From positions 160,518 to 224,517 of the forward strand of contig JAHREW010000005.1 in the NCBI GenBank assembly GCA_020883125.1: a DNA stretch of 64,000 nt. The letters run 5' to 3'. Every line of letters begins with the position of its first letter. Position 1 is the stretch's first letter. The notes below the pieces were generated by a model. The model made no database searches. It was not told the DNA's origin and saw nothing but the letters and a program-made list of their open reading frames with translations. The DNA comes from Microcoleus sp. CAWBG506. Its GTDB lineage: Bacteria; Cyanobacteriota; Cyanobacteriia; Cyanobacteriales; Microcoleaceae. A program made the position numbers and the translations under genes. Of this stretch, positions 59,295 through 64,000 are shown piece after piece.

Positions 59295-59543
59295 TTAGTA
59301 ATAGCCGGATTCAGGCTGGGGCATGGGCATTTCAAAATTGGAGGGGTCGTGAATATAACGGGCGGCTTCTTCCTCTAATCTGTGAATCAGGTAGGGTTCT
59401 AAACCGTTTGAATGACGGAGAGCAGCCAAATACCCGTCTAAGTAGAGTCGCAGGTCATCAAAACGATAACCTCTATTCCACATTTCGACGAGGGCGTCGG
59501 TGAGTTTTTGGTAGTGCCGGATGGTTTGGGTGTCTTGAAGCAT
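59295..59543 (-). CDS. DUF6761-family protein
   Basis: 82 residues from ATG 59543 (the open frame runs back to 59648 without conserved sequence). Conserved cyanobacterial protein: TIRHYQKLTDALVEMWNRGY, RFDDLRLYLDGYLAALRHSN, YLIHRLEEEAARYIHDPSNF. Mostly helical, soluble, no known role. The gap to grxD (59103-59294) contains GGGCGGACACGGCCGACCC, a short palindromic repeat, and nothing else. Confidence 0.85.
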   Translation of the reverse strand: MLQDTQTIRHYQKLTDALVEMWNRGYRFDDLRLYLDGYLAALRHSNGLEPYLIHRLEEEAARYIHDPSNFEMPMPQPESGYY

Positions 59544-59649
59544 GGTGTGAGGTTGAAATCCTTTGTGGTTAGTACAATGACGGCGGGATTTAGAAAATGC
59601 TTCGACTGTGGCCCAATTGCTCAGGTCTAGGCTATTGCTAAATAACAAT

Positions 59650-59900
59650 TTCTACCCTGCTAACAGGTTACCCTCCATAAAAAATTTCACGGGCTAGTTG
59701 GCACGACTCAAAGTTTGTAAACGCTAGATGGATGATTCATCCTGGGTTGAATAGAGTCGGGAAGTTATTTAATTTTATGCTCAAACTGTTTGATACTCCC
59801 CATGCTATCGAGGCGAGGGGATTATTGAAGAGTCCAGAGTCGGATTTTCAAAGGCGATATCAAGTCGCCGCTACTGATTCCACTAAGATTCAATCCTAGC
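59650..59900 (-). ncRNA. Possible TnpB guide RNA region and right end of the second element
   Basis: The sequence after the tnpB stop includes GGATGATTCATCC, a small palindrome (~59728-59740), and other stems. By family rule the guide RNA covers the 3' end of tnpB and the right end. The end of the element could be near 59650-59740; not set by eye. Confidence 0.3.
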
Positions 59901-61075
59901 TTTACCGCTACTTTTCGGATGATATTTGCAGCCCCATTGCAATCGGCATTGATTTTTGTGCCGTCTGCCGAACGATACAGTCCGCGAGTTACTCTTTTCC
60001 CTGACTCTTTCCACCCTTCAGTTTTTTCACCGAACTTAGGTAGTGAATCATTGTCTAGAAAACTGGCTTTTGAAGTATAAGCTTCTTCTGTTTCTACAAA
60101 TTCAATTCCATGTTGCTTGCACAACTGAGATATCCTGTCTTTCAGTCTGCTCGTGGGAATTTGTACAAACTTTTGATTAGTCTTTTTACCCAGATTTACA
60201 CTTTGTTTTTGACTTTTGTTCCACCCAAAAACTACCGTTCCTATTTTGTTTTCAATGCAATGACTTACAACAATTCTCGCTGCCTTGTTTACTGCATCTC
60301 TAATCTGTCGATTTCTCTTCTCAGTAATTCGAGCTAATTGATTTGACCAGAAACCTTGGGGTTGATTCTCTTTCAAGACAGAGATACGCTTGTTGTACCA
60401 CTGATTTAAGGACTTTAAATGCAGCCCATCAACAATAAAAGAAGTTCCCACATTGGATACTCCTGTCAACCAATTGTTGATTCCGTGGTCTAATCCCAAA
60501 ACATGATCCGGGTTGATGTCCACAGCTAACTCTTCTGTTCTGTACACAAACTCGGCATAAAAGCGACGGTTTCTGGGGAGAATCCGAATCTCTACTAACT
60601 TTTTGTAATCCAAATTAGATGGCATTGGTAGAAAAAATTCCCCAACTCCAAACCAAAGCTTGACTTTGCTACCTAATGGGAAGCGCAGCAATCCATCCTT
60701 TAATTTGACATCAGCCTTGGGGAATGTAACTAATTTAAGAGAATCTTTTTTGTATCCCGGCAGCTTTGGATGCTGCGTTACCGTTCCAGATACAACTCCT
60801 TTTAGCAGTCCAATGTACGAACTAAAAGATTCGGCCACGCTGGTTAAAGTTTGCTGGGCGACATGAGAATACAGAGCCTTAAAATGCAAATTTGACTTAA
60901 ACATTTTATGCAAATCATTTTTTCTGGGAACATTTCTCGTCTTGAAATATAACTGCCGACCATAGTAAATGGCACAATTTGCCAACTTATTCGATTCACT
61001 GCATACAAATTCTAAAATCGCTTTCAGACTAGAGTCGGGACTAATTAAGTTTTGCTGGCCGCCGTAATTAGACAT
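59822..61075 (-). CDS. tnpB: RNA-guided endonuclease TnpB (IS605 family)
   Basis: 417 residues from ATG 61075, chosen because it overlaps the tnpA stop by 8 bp as in tnpA-tnpB elements; a frame 20 codons longer overlaps tnpA further and has no family support. RuvC triad: D in VLGLDHGINNW, E in FVETEEAYTSKASF, D in INADCNGAANI. Again the zinc-finger Cys are missing (SLPKFGEKTEGW loop). Full C-terminus of the type ending with ISPLKIRLWTLQ. Paralogue of 8193-9383, clearly diverged. Confidence 0.93.
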   Translation of the reverse strand: MSNYGGQQNLISPDSSLKAILEFVCSESNKLANCAIYYGRQLYFKTRNVPRKNDLHKMFKSNLHFKALYSHVAQQTLTSVAESFSSYIGLLKGVVSGTVTQHPKLPGYKKDSLKLVTFPKADVKLKDGLLRFPLGSKVKLWFGVGEFFLPMPSNLDYKKLVEIRILPRNRRFYAEFVYRTEELAVDINPDHVLGLDHGINNWLTGVSNVGTSFIVDGLHLKSLNQWYNKRISVLKENQPQGFWSNQLARITEKRNRQIRDAVNKAARIVVSHCIENKIGTVVFGWNKSQKQSVNLGKKTNQKFVQIPTSRLKDRISQLCKQHGIEFVETEEAYTSKASFLDNDSLPKFGEKTEGWKESGKRVTRGLYRSADGTKINADCNGAANIIRKVAVKLGLNLSGISSGDLISPLKIRLWTLQ

Positions 61076-61466
61076 TTTTCTGGTTCTCGATATACTGTTT
61101 AACGACAGACAATGGTGCGCCGCCAACCGTTGCAACGAAATAACTATTTGTCCAAAGAGTTGGTAGTCGGCTTTTTAGCCAAGGAAATTCCTGCCTTAAC
61201 AGTCGAGATGAGCGCCCTTTCAAGTATCTAATCAATTTTGCAATTCCGAATTGTGGGTCTACTCCTACCAGGACATGAACGTGATCTGGCATGACCTCCA
61301 TCTCCAGCAACTCGGCATTGAATTCGGTGCAAACTTCTTGCAATATAGCTTTCAGTCGAATATCTACACCTTTGATCAATACCGATCTGCGATACTTGGG
61401 ACACCAAACAATATGATAGTTACAGGAGTAGGTTACGTTGGCGTTTGACTTGAGTTTTACTTTCAT
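61068..61466 (-). CDS. tnpA: Y1 transposase TnpA (IS200/IS605)
   Basis: 132 residues, intact. HUH motif at H62 and H64 (MPDHVHVLVGVD) and nucleophile Y125 (VVKQYIENQKNV). Other marks: VTYSCNYHIVWCPKYRRSVL and LKGRSSRLLRQEFPWLK. It cuts and joins single strands at hairpin ends during replication. With tnpB it forms a complete-looking element whose upstream side has a perfect palindrome at 61470-61501. Confidence 0.96.
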   Translation of the reverse strand: MKVKLKSNANVTYSCNYHIVWCPKYRRSVLIKGVDIRLKAILQEVCTEFNAELLEMEVMPDHVHVLVGVDPQFGIAKLIRYLKGRSSRLLRQEFPWLKSRLPTLWTNSYFVATVGGAPLSVVKQYIENQKNV

Positions 61467-61469
61467 CTT

Positions 61470-61501
61470 TACAGTATACAGGCTGGTGGACGTATACTGT
61501 A
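61470..61501. promoter_or_regulatory. Perfect palindrome just upstream of tnpA
   Basis: TACAGTATAC at 61470-61479 pairs with GTATACTGTA at 61492-61501, 12-nt loop, 3 bp before the tnpA ATG (61466). It may be the left-end hairpin that TnpA recognises, and could also hide the tnpA ribosome site. A second hairpin, GGCGGTTGAAACCGCC, is at 61527-61542. The remaining 61550-61930 shows no gene that I trust. Confidence 0.6.
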
Positions 61502-61930
61502 ATTTAAAGTGTAAAGAAATATTGAAGGCGGTTGAAACCGCCGCCGACAGGGACCCGTGTCTGAATCCAGGGGCTTGCGTCTCGTTCTTTGGCCAGTGGT
61601 CCGGCTACCGAGCCAACGGTGGTCGTTATTTTAGTTTGAGTTGGCAGATTTGTCAACTTCCCAGGAAGGGATGTTTGGTTGGGAATCTGTTTTTGCCGAG
61701 GATTGCGGCCGGTGGGTCGATCGACTGCATACTCTAATACTTTCATTGTAAGATAGTCACCAGAGTGGTTGAATCTTTCTGGAGTCTCAATCGGGGAAAT
61801 TTGACAAAATCTTTAAAATTGTCACCCTTGTCTTGTTCATCGCTTTATAGGAAGCAACAGACAGGACTTAAATCAAAACTCCAAACTCACAACTCAACAT
61901 TCCCCAATCACAGCCAAAAGTTTTGAATCT

Positions 61931-62632
61931 TCACCAAAGTCCTCTGACAGGTTGTGGTATCCGTGCGGGTGCAGGGGCGGGTGCGATGACGGGACGGGCT
62001 GGAGGCGCAGTGGTAGGCTGCACGCTGCGACGTGGGGACACTGTTGTTGTCGTTTCGGTACGAGTTGTTTGAGTTGTCGTAGTCGATCGCATACTATCCT
62101 GAAGCAATGTTTGCAAAGTCCCCGCTAAACCTTGAACTTTTGCCACCGCACCCCCAATTTTGGCAACATCTACATAAACTTCCGGCAAAGGATACTGTTT
62201 CAGGATTTCCAGCACCGAAACTTTCCCGTCATCGCTGGCTGCGAGGATCATCGCGGCGCGCAAAGCTTTGCCACTTTCTGTTTGGCGTTGAGTCCGAATT
62301 GCTTGACCAACTTCGTCAGTAATTTTTTCTCCTGGGGTACTGTAGACTACCCGCGCTAGATTAGCTGGCTTTAAGCCAATTTCTAGGCCCATCAAGCCCC
62401 GCAGGGTTCCCGCATCCATTTTTGACACTCCGATAATTTGTCGGATGGTGGTGGTAGTTGTACCGTTTTTGGCAAAGTCTTCTAAGTCGCTGACATTAAT
62501 GGTTTGTCTGATGGGGCCAAAGGTGAGGACAACTTTTTCAGCCCCTAATGCTTCAGTATTCGTCGATAATATGCTAGCGCTTGCTCCCAAAAATACGGTG
62601 ATGCCGATCGATACAAATTTTGTTAACTTCAT
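61931..62632 (-). CDS. DUF1400-domain exported protein
   Basis: 233 residues from ATG 62632 (a TTG four codons earlier is less likely). Signal peptide: VSIGITVFLGASASILS, cleavage near 29. Residues about 32-155 match DUF1400, the N-terminal domain of many cyanobacterial alpha/beta hydrolases (KVVLTFGPIRQTINVSDLED, then LIGLKPANLARVVYSTPGEK-like), but here no hydrolase domain follows: the rest (160-233) is Thr-rich then Pro/Ala-rich and disordered (TTTTQTTRTETTTTV). So it may be an exported solo DUF1400 protein. Confidence 0.8.
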   Translation of the reverse strand: MKLTKFVSIGITVFLGASASILSTNTEALGAEKVVLTFGPIRQTINVSDLEDFAKNGTTTTTIRQIIGVSKMDAGTLRGLMGLEIGLKPANLARVVYSTPGEKITDEVGQAIRTQRQTESGKALRAAMILAASDDGKVSVLEILKQYPLPEVYVDVAKIGGAVAKVQGLAGTLQTLLQDSMRSTTTTQTTRTETTTTVSPRRSVQPTTAPPARPVIAPAPAPARIPQPVRGLW

Positions 62633-62839
62633 AATTGACTGCAAAATTAAAACTAATTAGAGCTTCCTACACTATTGTAGATGCAGCAGTTATATTCTAC
62701 AAGGTCGCGACCATTTTTTTGACAACATCTACACCTCCCCAAAAAAAATTGATAAATTATTCTCAGGATTAAGTCGATCGCCAACCATTGATTATGTGAA
62801 TTGGCCTGCATTATTTATTTGGGAAAAAGGTAAAAATTT

Positions 62840-64000
62840 ATGTTGAAAAACAAGCGAAAATCCCCTAAATCTAAACAAAAAAAAACACACAAAAACACAG
62901 GATTCAGTAAAAAAGAAATATCTGCCCAAAAACGCAAAAGTTCACAAAAGCGCAATGAACTCATCCAGGCGATCGCGATTTACACCTTAATCAGCACCGT
63001 TGTCATCATCCCCCTATTATTTGTTACCCGCGCCAAACTTGCCATTGCAGCAGGCTTCGCCGTAGCAATATTGCTGTTTTCCTACAAATATCCCCGTCAA
63101 GCTTTGTGGGCATTTCTCATTTACCTACCTTTTAGCGGGACCATCACTTACGCCATTGGCGGCGGAAATGCTGCATTTCAAGTAGCAAAAGATGCTTTCT
63201 ACATACCAGCTCTCATCGCCCTTATTCAAAGCTGCAAAAAGAAACAATTGCCCATCTTTCTTCCCAAAGAACTGATTTTCACCTTCAGCATCCTCTTCAT
63301 GATGGCAATGCTGACTTTAATTTTTGTTAACGGCGATATGCAGCTTAACCCAATGAAGGGTGAGAAACCCTTGCTGCAAGGAATTGTCGGCTTAAAAGTA
63401 TTGATCGGTTACATACCACTGATCGCCTGTACATATTATCTGATCCGGACTAAGAAAGATTTGATATTTTTTAGTCGAATGCACATCATTTTAGCGATCG
63501 CCTGCTGCATTTTGGGTTTAATTCAGTATCTATTACTGAAAAGTGGGAGGTGCGCCGGCACGCGAGGAATGTCGGGAGCAGAGTTATATAAAGCCACCTT
63601 ACAAGCTAGATGTTTTGTTGGTGGTTCTCTGGTATTTAGTCCCGAAGTTAAGTTTATCCGTTTACCAGGCACTTTTGTTGCCCCTTGGCAGTGGGCATGG
63701 TTTTTAATTTCCAATGCTTTTTTGACCTTTGCTGCTGCTTTTTGCGACCCTTCCTTCTGGTGGCGAACCATCGGTTTATTTGGCATGGCATTAGTATTTG
63801 CCAACGCCGTTATTTCTGGTCAAAGAGCTGCTTTAGTTATGGTTCCTGGTGCTACATTTATGCTACTAATTCTCACTGGTCAATTAGTAAATTTTAAAAG
63901 ATTCATTCCCATTGGTGCAGGACTTGCTATCTTGCTATTTGTCGGTGCAGCCATTAACCCTGGAGTGATCGAACAGCGGTGGGATAGTTTTCTTAACCGC
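62840..64000 (+). CDS. hpsL: HpsL-like polytopic protein of hormogonium polysaccharide synthesis, 3' end missing
   Basis: 387 codons to the window end, no stop. The N-terminus is very basic (about 1-45), then many membrane helices (IYTLISTVVIIPLLFV, LAIAAGFAVAILLFS, and so on). YKYPRQALWAFLIYLPFSGT, ITYAIGGGNAAFQVAKDAFY, GRCAGTRGMSGAELYKATLQ and RLPGTFVAPWQWAWFLISNA fit HpsL, an O-antigen ligase/polymerase-type protein of the hps genes for the polysaccharide needed for gliding hormogonia. The symbol rests on recall of the family pattern. The 195-bp gap before it shows nothing clear besides HIP1 pieces. Confidence 0.75.
   Translation, partial: MLKNKRKSPKSKQKKTHKNTGFSKKEISAQKRKSSQKRNELIQAIAIYTLISTVVIIPLLFVTRAKLAIAAGFAVAILLFSYKYPRQALWAFLIYLPFSGTITYAIGGGNAAFQVAKDAFYIPALIALIQSCKKKQLPIFLPKELIFTFSILFMMAMLTLIFVNGDMQLNPMKGEKPLLQGIVGLKVLIGYIPLIACTYYLIRTKKDLIFFSRMHIILAIACCILGLIQYLLLKSGRCAGTRGMSGAELYKATLQARCFVGGSLVFSPEVKFIRLPGTFVAPWQWAWFLISNAFLTFAAAFCDPSFWWRTIGLFGMALVFANAVISGQRAALVMVPGATFMLLILTGQLVNFKRFIPIGAGLAILLFVGAAINPGVIEQRWDSFLNR

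Noticed and set aside
61504-61746. 80-codon minus-strand frame and 99-codon plus-strand frame at the left end of the second IS
   Set aside because: Both cross the element hairpin GGCGGTTGAAACCGCC and show no domain; mutually exclusive frames.
1-64000. tRNA or rRNA genes
   Set aside because: No cloverleaf with a TTC-type arm or rRNA-conserved segment was noticed by eye; a tRNA scan would settle it.

Overview
The window reads as chromosomal DNA of a filamentous cyanobacterium, most like the Oscillatoria/Microcoleus group. The signs are: the HIP1 octamer GCGATCGC and its GCGATCG fragments occur throughout, inside and between genes; several proteins are of cyanobacterial type (slr1658/slr1659-like regulators, a DUF6761 protein, DUF1400, XisH/XisI, SLH-anchored protease, HpsL-like hormogonium polysaccharide protein, flavodoxin of IsiB type); and there are many two-component, STAND and cyclase proteins. 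Species is inference. No rRNA, tRNA or CRISPR array was recognised.

Layout. 1-917: broken-off peptide-type ABC binding protein. 981-5632: a co-oriented signalling cassette (SpoIIE-type phosphatase, GHKL-like ATPase, STAS protein, PAS-class III adenylate cyclase). 5633-6850: repeat/MITE-rich stretch around a small exported protein. 6851-11450: mnmA, a TnpB element with a tnpA wreck, and fused NAD(P)HX repair enzyme. 11520-15154: a two-gene STAND system, a NACHT-like ATPase with a glycine-rich hydrophobic N-terminus overlapping by ATGA a WD40 protein whose eight 42-residue repeats are almost identical except at a few positions. 15155-18500: a RAYT transposase inside dense arrays of one 13-bp palindrome (19 copies) plus 17-bp and 22-24-bp tandem arrays. 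17841-18415: antitoxin/MazF pair. 18544-28939: RibD-like reductase, FemAB-like protein, histidine kinase, M48 protease, ftsH, Uma2 protein and a second STAND ATPase (NB-ARC). 29200-32500: accessory graveyard with two xisHI loci (one with an internally deleted xisH), a broken antitoxin/PIN pair and a DUF2281-type remnant.

32549-41014: osmoprotectant-binding lipoprotein, hydrolase, then a metal region (feoA, feoA, feoB, feoC, Zn-type P-ATPase with an SmtB/ZiaR-like operator). 41033-44302: histidine kinase and hydrolase framed by two inverted ~120-bp repeats. 44314-45321: tight three-gene operon (His-free cupin, 51-residue Cys-rich protein, flavodoxin). 45743-49572: methyltransferase and glycosyltransferase (divergent), DivIVA-like coiled-coil protein overlapping coaD, and a VanY-type carboxypeptidase. 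49720-56618: GH15/phosphorylase-kinase-like protein, a 46-residue His-rich ORF, WecG/TagA-type glycosyltransferase, S8-SLH protease. 56728-57536: higBA with a visible operator. 57740-59543: TPR-like exported protein, bolA-grxD, DUF6761. 59822-61466: an apparently intact IS605-type tnpA-tnpB element. 61931-64000: DUF1400 protein and the start of an hpsL-like gene cut by the window end.

The strongest candidates for something little described are the split NACHT/WD40 pair with a possible membrane-active N-terminus, the RAYT plus palindrome arrays, the cupin/Cys-rich/flavodoxin operon, and the phosphatase-STAS-cyclase cassette. All functions are inferred from sequence reading alone; no database search was possible.
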